Of a stretch of DNA of 43,649 nt, positions 18,993 to 26,942 are shown piece by piece. The stretch covers positions 1 through 43,649 of the forward strand of contig JALOQC010000026.1 in NCBI GenBank assembly GCA_025453555.1. The letters are read 5' to 3'. This DNA comes from Myxococcota bacterium. GTDB lineage: Bacteria > Myxococcota_A > Polyangia > Polyangiales > Houyiibacteriaceae. The number at the start of each line of letters is the position of its first letter. Positions within the stretch are counted from its first letter, which is position 1. The position numbers and the translations under genes were made by a program. The notes beneath the pieces were generated by a model. That model was not told the DNA's origin, ran no database searches, and saw nothing but the letters and a program-made list of their open reading frames with translations.

Positions 18993-19638
18993 CGACTTCG
19001 AGCTCCACCAAGATCCGTTGATGCGCCGCGGCGATCTTGCGCTTCGCGGTCGCGAGGGAGCAGCCGCAGAGCTCGGCCACTCGTTCCAAACGTTCGCCTT
19101 CGACGTGGCGCAGCGACCAGGCCACGCGTTCGTCGCTCGGCAGCGAGTCGAGCACCGCGTACACCTTCGCGAGCGTGTGCCGCGAGGTGGGGTCGGCCGC
19201 GTCGTCCGCGACCTGCGTGTAGTCGGCGCCCTCGTCGAGCCCGAGCACGCGCCGCACGCGACGGAGCTTCAAACGACGCTGCGCCTTGCGCACCGTGACG
19301 GTCGCGAGCCATCCCTTGATCGCGCCCGGCTCCCGCAGCTCGTCGAGCCCGCGCTGCGCGTCGAGGAAGACGTCCTGCACGAGGTCGTCGATCTCTTCGT
19401 GCCGCCCGAGCAGGCGCAGGCCGATGCGCGCGACGTAGGGCGCGAAGCGGCGGAAGACGGCCTCGCGGTCGCGGGGATCGATGGCCGCGTGCGCCTCGCC
19501 CGAGACGCGACCGCTCGCTTCGACGCCGCTCGGACCGGAGGCGCTCGGATCGGCCCCGCTCGGATCGGCCCCGCTCGGATCACCCTCCTTCGGGGACCCG
19601 GGCTCCACCAATCGGAGTCGGCTGCGTTCCTTCGCCAT
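18985..19638 (-). CDS. ECF-family RNA polymerase sigma factor
   Basis: Sigma2 'EEIDDLVQDVFLDAQRGLDELREPGAIKGWLATVTVRKAQRRLK' and sigma4 'LPSDERVAWSLRHVEGERLERVAELCGCSLATAKRKIAAAHQRI'. Confidence 0.93.
   Translation of the reverse strand: MAKERSRLRLVEPGSPKEGDPSGADPSGADPSASGPSGVEASGRVSGEAHAAIDPRDREAVFRRFAPYVARIGLRLLGRHEEIDDLVQDVFLDAQRGLDELREPGAIKGWLATVTVRKAQRRLKLRRVRRVLGLDEGADYTQVADDAADPTSRHTLAKVYAVLDSLPSDERVAWSLRHVEGERLERVAELCGCSLATAKRKIAAAHQRILVELEVDG
19543..19587 (-). repeat. 15-bp tandem repeat in the N-terminal linker of the ECF sigma gene
   Basis: gctcggatcggcccc x2 plus a diverged third unit, encoding GDPSGADPSGADPS. Confidence 0.85.
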
Positions 19639-19650
19639 GCGCTCGAAACA

Positions 19651-19681
19651 CGTAGTGTACCGCGCACGAAAAACGGCTCAC
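19651..19681 (-). promoter_or_regulatory. Putative ECF-type promoter, copy C, upstream of the ECF sigma gene
   Basis: Minus strand GTGAGCCGTTTTTCGTGCGCGGTACACTACG; shares both blocks and exact spacing with copies at 19835 and 31225. Confidence 0.75.
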
Positions 19682-19774
19682 GGACGAGGGCGCGCTCGGG
19701 TCGAATGGCAGGACGGGTGTCGAAGGCGTGAAGACTCATCGGCTCCGCGCTCACGCGCGACCCGATGGTTTCTC

Positions 19775-19824
19775 GGAATCGTTCAGCTTTGCGGACTTGC
19801 GTCCGCTTCGCCTCGAACGATTCC
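19775..19824. repeat. Inverted repeat with internal hairpin between divergent ECF promoters
   Basis: GGAATCGTTC (19775-19784) / GAACGATTCC (19815-19824) enclosing GCGGAC-TTGC-GTCCGC (19791-19806). Confidence 0.8.
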
Positions 19825-19834
19825 GCTTCGATTC

Positions 19835-19865
19835 GTGAGCCGTTCTGCGACGGCCACGCACTACG
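19835..19865 (+). promoter_or_regulatory. Putative ECF-type promoter, copy B, upstream of the lipoprotein operon
   Basis: GTGAGCCGTTCTGCGACGGCCACGCACTACG; GTGAGCCG - 16 nt - CACTACG. Confidence 0.75.
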
Positions 19866-19883
19866 AGCCCGAGAGGACCTCCC

Positions 19884-22800
19884 ATGGCATCCACGCGCTC
19901 TTGGACATTGGCCTTCGTCGCGCTCTCGTTCGCCGCGTGCGACGGCAAGGACGGCATCGTCTACGAGGACGGCGGCGTCGACGCGCCGGTGCTCCCCGAT
20001 GCGCCACGCGACGTCGATGCGCCCAGCGTGCTCTCCACCACGCCCGCGGACGGCGCGGGGGAGGTCGAGCGCGACACGACGGTGAGCGTACGCTTCGACG
20101 AGGCCATGGACCCCACGCGTGGCAGCGTGGAGGTCGCCGGGACGACCTACGGGGTCGACGACGGCGCGTGGTCGGACACGACGTGGACGCTGACGCCCGA
20201 CGTGCCGTTCGAGGAGGGCGCGCGCGTGCAGGTGGCGCTCGAGGACTTCCGCGACGTCGCGGGGAACGCGCTGCCGACGTACCGCTTCGAGTTCACCGTG
20301 CGGCGCGACGCGCCGACGGTCGTCACGAGTGACCCGGCCGAGGGAGCGACGGTGTCGGCGCGCCTCGACGTCCTGCGCTTCGAGCTCTCCGAGCCGATGG
20401 ACAACGCGCGCGGCTCGGTGACGATCGACGGCGGCGCGACCGTCGGCGAGGTGCGGTGGATCGCGGAGAACGAGCTCGAAGTGGACGTCGAAGGCCTCGT
20501 GTACGAGCGGACCTACCGGGTCGCTCTCACGGGCTTTCGTGATCGCGCGGGCACGGAGCTGGCGGCGGACACCCTCGGCGACGGAGTGCTCGACTTCGCG
20601 ACCGGCGAGGACGGCGACGCCCCGCGGGTGATGGATGCAAACCCCGCGGAGGGGCAGCTCGACGTCGATTTCGCGTCGCCGACGATCACGATCGTGTTCG
20701 ACGAGGCGATGGCGACCGACGTCGGAGAAGCGCGCCTCGTGGTCGACACGCTGGACGTGGCGCTCGACGGAACGTGGAACGCCGCGGGCACGACGTTGAC
20801 GCTCGACGTGGCGGGGCTCCTGCGCTCGGGCGGAGCGCACCGCGTGGTGCTCACGGGCTTCACCGACGTCGCCGGCAACGCACTGCCGGCGACCGATGCT
20901 TTCCTCGTCGACGACGCGCTCGACTTCCAGACGGGCCGCGATCTCGCGACGCCCTTCGTCGGGTTCTCCGATCCCTTCGAGTCGCAGGGCGACGTCACCT
21001 TCCAGCGTGAGCGCGTCGTCGTCTTCTTCAGCGAGGCGATGGCGCGCGACGTCGACACCGTGACCTTCGTCGGCGACGACGGGAGATCCTTCGACGCGAC
21101 CGGGACGTGGTCGCTCTCGGGCACGCGCCTGACCCTCGACGTGCGCGATCGTCTGCAGAGCGGGCGCGCGTACACGATCGACCTCTCGGGCTTCCGCGAC
21201 CTCGGGGGCGCGACGGTCGACGCCACGCACCCGTATCTGATCGATGGGGTGCTCGACTTCTCGCTCGTGGCGCCGCGCGGCGAGCGCTGCAACGACGCGC
21301 TCGAGGTCGCGCAGGCGACCACGACCGATGGCGTCCACGTGTGGACGATCGATGGTGCCGCCTTGAGCCTGCAAGACGGTTCGGGCACCTGCGACGAGAC
21401 GAGCAGCGGAAACGACGCGGTCGTCCGCTACGTGAAGACGACGGCCGACACCGCGGGCGGCGGCACCGTGCTCGCGATCCGCGTGGAGAACACCGCGGGC
21501 GCGAACGTCGAGATCTTCCGTGATCTCTGTGATCCGCGTGACCTCGCGGCGGACGCGGCGCGGCTCAAGTGCCTCTGGAACAACGACGATTGGGAGGCGT
21601 ACCTCGACGTCGGTCCGGGCGAGTACTTCGTGTGGGCGATGCCGACGAGCTCGTCGACGGCGGCGACCACCGTCACGATCCGCGAGCTCGCGCTCCCGCC
21701 CGAAGGCGAGACCTGCCTCGCGCCCTGGACGACGGCGAGCGCGATCTACACACCACCCGCGACCCCCGACGACTACGGCGTGTTCACGCTCCCGGCGGGC
21801 GCGTTTCAGTCGTTCGATCGCGACGTGACCTGGAACCGTCCGGGCACGCCGCAGTGCGACGCCGACTATGCGAGCGGCCCGATCGTCGGCGCGGACGGCG
21901 TGCTGCAGATCACCAAGACCGACAGCGACTCCACGCTCGAGATTTTGCTCGAGGTCGACGGCACGACCAGCGTCAACACCTTCCTCGTCGCCGAGCTCCT
22001 CGACCGCTGCGATCCGCTCGCGGCGGGTGCGGTCAGCCTCGAGTGTCGGGCCGCACTTCGCAGCGCCGACAACCCGCACCAGTTCTTCTTCGACGGCGCG
22101 GCCGGCACGTACTTCCTGTGGCTCCACACCGATCGCACCGGCGGCGAGATCGAAGGCGCGCGCGTGCGCGTGAAGGAGACGCGCGTGACGCCGGGTGACA
22201 GTTGCGAGGACGCGCTGCCGCTCGTGCCCGACTCGTCGAACGTCGTCACGCCGACGGGGACCCAGCGCCTCTTCGCGCCGAGCTGCGCGCCCGACGCGCC
22301 GCTGACCTGGTACCGCTTCACCACGACGTCCGCGATGACGGTGCTGAGCACGGACGTCGCCGCCGCGGTGGGCGTAGTGGACGCGGCCTCGGGGGGCGAG
22401 CGCGCGTGCACCGCGGACGCCACGGCAGGCCGCGCGATCTTCGCGGCGGTCGGCACCGACGTCTGCGTCGCCGTGCCCTCCGGCGCGGTGGGCCGCATCG
22501 ACCTCGCGGGGCGCGCCTACGACGGCGTGCTCGGGCGACCGACGGCGCTCTCCATCGATCGGCCGCTCAACGCGAGCGGCAGCACCGCGACGATCACCGC
22601 CGACAACTGGATGACGGTCACCCCGAGCACGCTCTACATGGGCGTGGGTACGAGCTCGACCACCGTCGGCCTACTCCGCGCGCCGAAGGTCGGTGGTGTG
22701 CAGGCGGAGCTGCTGCAGACCGGGATCACCACCCGCGAGATGGGCAACGCGGGCGCGTCGGTGGGGGAGGCAGTGTTCTCGGTCGACGAGAGCACGACGA

Positions 22801-23426
22801 TCGCGGACGGCGACGCGTACACCTTCCGCCTCGTCGGGACCTCCGGCATCCCCGCCACCGAGGCGTGGGACACTGGCAACGCCTACCAGAACGACGTCGA
22901 CGCGATGGGCTACGACGGAACCGAGCTGCTGCTCGCGACCGACGTGAGCACCGGCGCGCCGGACACGTTCTTCTACGCGCTCGATCCGACGACGCCCGGC
23001 AGCAGCCGATCGATCGGACGCAACTCGGTGATCGAAGACGTCACCGCGATCGCGGGCGACGCCACGCACGTCTACGTGCTCGGCAACACCGGCACGACGG
23101 CGAGCGAGGGGCTCTATCGCCTGCGCCGCGATCAGCTCGGAGACGTCGCGCAGGTGCCGGAGGCCATCCACCTCGTCGCCCTCGACGACTTCCGCGCGAA
23201 GCTCTTCCTGCACCGCACGGCGACGACGACGTACGCGTACTTCCGCGACGACGCGGCGAACCTGCACGTGGCCGACGTCGGTGCCGCCACACCGACCTAC
23301 CTCGGGATCCTCAGCGAGATCGGGGGCAGCGCCGACGACGCGTTCGCCTTCGATCCCACCGGACCCGCGATCTACCTCTTCGAGACCGAGTCGCTCACGA
23401 CCGGCAACTTCGTCCGCCTCGACTGA
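19884..23426 (+). CDS. Large lipoprotein with repeated bacterial Ig-like (SbsA/Big_5-type) domains
   Basis: Lipobox 'LSFAAC'. Repeats of 'TTPADGAGEVERDTTVSVRFDEAMD...LEDFRDVAGNALP'. RBS GAGAGGA. Confidence 0.85.
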   Translation: MASTRSWTLAFVALSFAACDGKDGIVYEDGGVDAPVLPDAPRDVDAPSVLSTTPADGAGEVERDTTVSVRFDEAMDPTRGSVEVAGTTYGVDDGAWSDTTWTLTPDVPFEEGARVQVALEDFRDVAGNALPTYRFEFTVRRDAPTVVTSDPAEGATVSARLDVLRFELSEPMDNARGSVTIDGGATVGEVRWIAENELEVDVEGLVYERTYRVALTGFRDRAGTELAADTLGDGVLDFATGEDGDAPRVMDANPAEGQLDVDFASPTITIVFDEAMATDVGEARLVVDTLDVALDGTWNAAGTTLTLDVAGLLRSGGAHRVVLTGFTDVAGNALPATDAFLVDDALDFQTGRDLATPFVGFSDPFESQGDVTFQRERVVVFFSEAMARDVDTVTFVGDDGRSFDATGTWSLSGTRLTLDVRDRLQSGRAYTIDLSGFRDLGGATVDATHPYLIDGVLDFSLVAPRGERCNDALEVAQATTTDGVHVWTIDGAALSLQDGSGTCDETSSGNDAVVRYVKTTADTAGGGTVLAIRVENTAGANVEIFRDLCDPRDLAADAARLKCLWNNDDWEAYLDVGPGEYFVWAMPTSSSTAATTVTIRELALPPEGETCLAPWTTASAIYTPPATPDDYGVFTLPAGAFQSFDRDVTWNRPGTPQCDADYASGPIVGADGVLQITKTDSDSTLEILLEVDGTTSVNTFLVAELLDRCDPLAAGAVSLECRAALRSADNPHQFFFDGAAGTYFLWLHTDRTGGEIEGARVRVKETRVTPGDSCEDALPLVPDSSNVVTPTGTQRLFAPSCAPDAPLTWYRFTTTSAMTVLSTDVAAAVGVVDAASGGERACTADATAGRAIFAAVGTDVCVAVPSGAVGRIDLAGRAYDGVLGRPTALSIDRPLNASGSTATITADNWMTVTPSTLYMGVGTSSTTVGLLRAPKVGGVQAELLQTGITTREMGNAGASVGEAVFSVDESTTIADGDAYTFRLVGTSGIPATEAWDTGNAYQNDVDAMGYDGTELLLATDVSTGAPDTFFYALDPTTPGSSRSIGRNSVIEDVTAIAGDATHVYVLGNTGTTASEGLYRLRRDQLGDVAQVPEAIHLVALDDFRAKLFLHRTATTTYAYFRDDAANLHVADVGAATPTYLGILSEIGGSADDAFAFDPTGPAIYLFETESLTTGNFVRLD

Positions 23427-23444
23427 TTGGACGGGAGAACGCTC

Positions 23445-26400
23445 ATGACGATCCGACGCATCCTCGCGATCCTCTGCACGCTCGCCGTCGCTTGCGGAGA
23501 CGACGACCGGCCCACCACCGACGGAGGCCCGGGCGATCCCGACGGCACCGCACCCACCGACACCGTTCCGCCCTTCGTGGTGGGCACGGATCCGGCCGAC
23601 GAAGAGACCGGCGTCGCGGTCGGACGCGACGTGACGATCTTCTTCTCCGAGGCCATGGCGACCGACGTGGGCGCCGCGAGCGCGACCGCGGACGGCGAGC
23701 CGCTCACGCTCGGCGAGGGCGTGTGGGACGAGAGCGCGCGCGAGCTGCGCTTCACGCCCGAGCTGCCGGCGGACGCCACGATCGTGCTCTCGCTCTCGGC
23801 CTTCGAGGACGTCGCGGGCAACGTGATGGTGGACGTCGAAGTGAGCTTCTCGACCGTCGACGGACGGGCGCCCCGCGTCACGAGCGCGACGCCGAGCGAA
23901 GGCACCGACGACGCGGAGCTGACGTTCGACGCGCGCTTCGAGATCGACGAAGCGCTCGCCAGCGATCGCGGTGCAGCGGCGCTGATCGGGCCCGAGGGCG
24001 ACGTCGGCACGATTCGTTTCGAGGGCACCACGCTCGTCGTACCGGTCTCCGGGCTTCGTCCCGACACCGAGTACTCGCTCGCGCTCTCCGACTTCGCGGA
24101 CGAATCCGGCAACGCGCTCGTCGGAGGCGACGCGCTCGGCGATCTCGCCCTCGACTTCTCGACCGCGCCCGACACCGCGGCGCCGCAGGTGGTCGACGCG
24201 ATGCCGGGTGAGGGCACGGTCGACGTGCCGGCGAGCACGCAGACCGCGACGTTGATCTTCGACGAGCCGATGATGCGCAGCGGCACCGTGACCTACGCGG
24301 GCGAGGCGCTGTCGACGAGCTGGCGATCCGACACGCGCCTCGTGGTGCAGCTCCCCGCGCCGCTGCCGCTGTCGGCGACCGTCTCGCTCGTGTTGGCCGG
24401 CTTCGTCGACCTCGCGGGCAACGCGCTCGACGGCGAGGCGTACCTCGGCGACGGCGCGCTCGACTTCACGCTCGGCGAGGATCTCTTCGCGCCCTACGTG
24501 GTCGGATCGTTGCCGGAAGAGGGCGCGGTCGACGTCGCGTACGACGTGCCCCGCTTGGTGGTCGCGTTCAGCGAGGCGATGGACACGAGCGTGACGGCGG
24601 TGACGGTGCAGAGCGCGCTCGGCACCGCGACGATCGACGGAACCTGGAGCGAGTCCGGCACCCTGCTCGAGGTCGACGCGACCGACGTCGTCGCGGGTCA
24701 GACCTACCGGCTCTCGTTCCCGGGCTTCGAGGACGTCGGCGGCACTGCGCTCGACGTCGCGCATCCGTACCTCGGCGACGGCGCGCTCGACTTCGAGACT
24801 GAAGCTCCGACGGGCGAGCGCTGCCGCGACGCGCTCGACGTCGCGCGCGCTACGAGCTCGAGCGGTGGGCGCCACGAGTGGGTCCTGCCGGCCGCGACCT
24901 TCGAGTCCGCGGACGGACCGATGACGTGCGACACCACGACCTCCGACGACGCCGTGATCCGCGTGCGCAAGCTCGGGGACTCCACCGTGCTCCGCGTCAC
25001 GGTCGAGAGCGCCAACACCGACGAGCTCGTGGTGCAGGCGACGCGCGGCGTGTGCGACACCACGACCGAAGCGGGCGTCGCGGCGATCACGCGCTGCTTG
25101 CCGAACTCGAACCAGTGGGGCTTCCACCTCGAGGGGCCGGCGGGCGACTACTTCGTGTGGGTCGCGCACGAGAGCACCGGCAACTTCGACGGCGCGACGG
25201 TGGTCGTGGAGGAGCTCGCTCCGCCCGAAGGTGAGACCTGCGCGGAGCCGCTCGATACCGCGAGCACCTCGTTCTACACGGCGCCGCCGACGGCGGGCGA
25301 CTTCCACACGTGGACGGTGCCGACCGACGGCGTGCTCGGTTACGACCGCGGCAGCGTCAACGGCGACGCGGACGACTTCGCCTGCAACGACGACACCGAG
25401 CGCGGCGCGGACTTCGTGGTGCGGTGGGACAAGTCGACCGCGACGAGCCTGGTGGAGATCGAGGTGTCGATCGGCACCGAGAACGGTCTGGTCGAGATCT
25501 TGGACGGCGCCTGTCTGCCGAGCGCGGGTGCGACGCGCGGCGCGTGCGAGCCTGGGTTCACGGGGAGCCGCACCTACCTGATCGACGGCCCGGCGCGCCC
25601 ACTCTTCGTGTGGGTCGCGGCGGACGACGACGGGCTCACGTCGGATCCCTTCAGCTCCTACTTCCCTCCGAGCGCCACCGTGCGCGTGCGCGAGATCGAG
25701 CCTGGCCTCGGCGACTCGTGCAGCAGCGCGATCCCGCTGGTCGTCGGTGACAACGCCGTCACCCCGACGGGCACTCGCTCGCTCGGCGCGCCCTCCTGCG
25801 CCGCAACCGCGCTGACGTGGTACCGCTTCACCGCATCGACGACCCTCAGCGTCGTGACCGGCAACGGCTTCGCGCCGGCCGGCATCGTGACCACGAGCGG
25901 CACCGAGCTGTCGTGCAGCGGATCGGTCGTGTCGGGCGTCGCCGCCTTCACCGCGCCCGGAGCCGAATACTGCGTCGCGGTCGCCTCCGGAGGCGCGGTC
26001 ACGAACCTCCGCGTCGAGTCGGTGCCTTACGCCGGCGTCACTGGAGCGACGGTCACCGACCTCCTGGTCGAGCCTTACGAGGGCAGCTCGTCCATCGACG
26101 ACGTCTTCGATCCCGAAGACTGGATCGCCGTCACTCCGACCTACGTGTACCTGGCGAGCGACAACGATCGCCTGATGCGCGCACCGCGAACGGGCGGCGT
26201 GATCGCCGAAGAGCTCCTCGAGGACGCGACGGTGATGGGCGAAGCTGGTGTCGCGGTCGGCGAAGCGATTTTCGGGGTCGACGATCTGCGCAGCGGCGCG
26301 AACCGGCTCTTCCGCTACGTCGCGCCCGACGGGACCTTCGGCGTGATGCCTTGGGACACCGGCTCGACGTACGTGAACGCGGGCATCGACGTGATCGCCT

Positions 26401-26942
26401 ACGACGGGACCTCGCTCTTGCTCGCTTCCTCGCGCGAGACGACGTCACCGCAGCCGATCACCTTCTACTCCGCCGACCCGAGCACGCCCGGGCCGGTGAC
26501 GCTGCTCGGCACGAACGATTCGCTCAGCGACGTCTCGGCGATGGTGGCGGACGCGACGTACCTCTACGTGGTCGGAACGGTCGGCACGACGGAGGGCGTG
26601 TACCGCCTCGTGCGCTCCGAGCTCGGCAACCCCGCCGCGGCCGTCGAAGAGCTGCAGGTGGGAGGCGCGTCGTTCGATCACTCCAACGACAACGCGAGCC
26701 TGGTGCTCCAGCCGGCCTCCGGGGGCGCGCCCTCGGTGCTCTACTTCCGGCCCTACAACCCCGCGGACGTGTTCGCGATCCTCTCGCCCGAGAGCGTGAG
26801 CCCGCGTTTCCTCGGCCAGGTCTTCGGGCTCGGTCGGAACAACGACGACTACGTGCTGGCTCTCGATCCCTCGGTCCCGGCGCTCTTCCTCACCGAAGAA
26901 GAGACCGACCTCTCCAATCCGCGCTGGCTGCGCGTGGAGTGA
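23445..26942 (+). CDS. Large Ig-like-domain lipoprotein, tandem paralogue of the preceding gene
   Basis: Lipobox 'LAVAC' then GDDD. Same repeat order plus shared 'PPEGETC', 'PTGTRSLGAPSC...LTWYRFT'. RBS GGGAGAA. Confidence 0.87.
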   Translation: MTIRRILAILCTLAVACGDDDRPTTDGGPGDPDGTAPTDTVPPFVVGTDPADEETGVAVGRDVTIFFSEAMATDVGAASATADGEPLTLGEGVWDESARELRFTPELPADATIVLSLSAFEDVAGNVMVDVEVSFSTVDGRAPRVTSATPSEGTDDAELTFDARFEIDEALASDRGAAALIGPEGDVGTIRFEGTTLVVPVSGLRPDTEYSLALSDFADESGNALVGGDALGDLALDFSTAPDTAAPQVVDAMPGEGTVDVPASTQTATLIFDEPMMRSGTVTYAGEALSTSWRSDTRLVVQLPAPLPLSATVSLVLAGFVDLAGNALDGEAYLGDGALDFTLGEDLFAPYVVGSLPEEGAVDVAYDVPRLVVAFSEAMDTSVTAVTVQSALGTATIDGTWSESGTLLEVDATDVVAGQTYRLSFPGFEDVGGTALDVAHPYLGDGALDFETEAPTGERCRDALDVARATSSSGGRHEWVLPAATFESADGPMTCDTTTSDDAVIRVRKLGDSTVLRVTVESANTDELVVQATRGVCDTTTEAGVAAITRCLPNSNQWGFHLEGPAGDYFVWVAHESTGNFDGATVVVEELAPPEGETCAEPLDTASTSFYTAPPTAGDFHTWTVPTDGVLGYDRGSVNGDADDFACNDDTERGADFVVRWDKSTATSLVEIEVSIGTENGLVEILDGACLPSAGATRGACEPGFTGSRTYLIDGPARPLFVWVAADDDGLTSDPFSSYFPPSATVRVREIEPGLGDSCSSAIPLVVGDNAVTPTGTRSLGAPSCAATALTWYRFTASTTLSVVTGNGFAPAGIVTTSGTELSCSGSVVSGVAAFTAPGAEYCVAVASGGAVTNLRVESVPYAGVTGATVTDLLVEPYEGSSSIDDVFDPEDWIAVTPTYVYLASDNDRLMRAPRTGGVIAEELLEDATVMGEAGVAVGEAIFGVDDLRSGANRLFRYVAPDGTFGVMPWDTGSTYVNAGIDVIAYDGTSLLLASSRETTSPQPITFYSADPSTPGPVTLLGTNDSLSDVSAMVADATYLYVVGTVGTTEGVYRLVRSELGNPAAAVEELQVGGASFDHSNDNASLVLQPASGGAPSVLYFRPYNPADVFAILSPESVSPRFLGQVFGLGRNNDDYVLALDPSVPALFLTEEETDLSNPRWLRVE

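Noticed and set aside
22671-25307. Minus-strand 878-aa ORF opposite the lipoprotein genes
   Set aside because: Antisense shadow of Ig-like lipoprotein CDSs; no recognisable domain.
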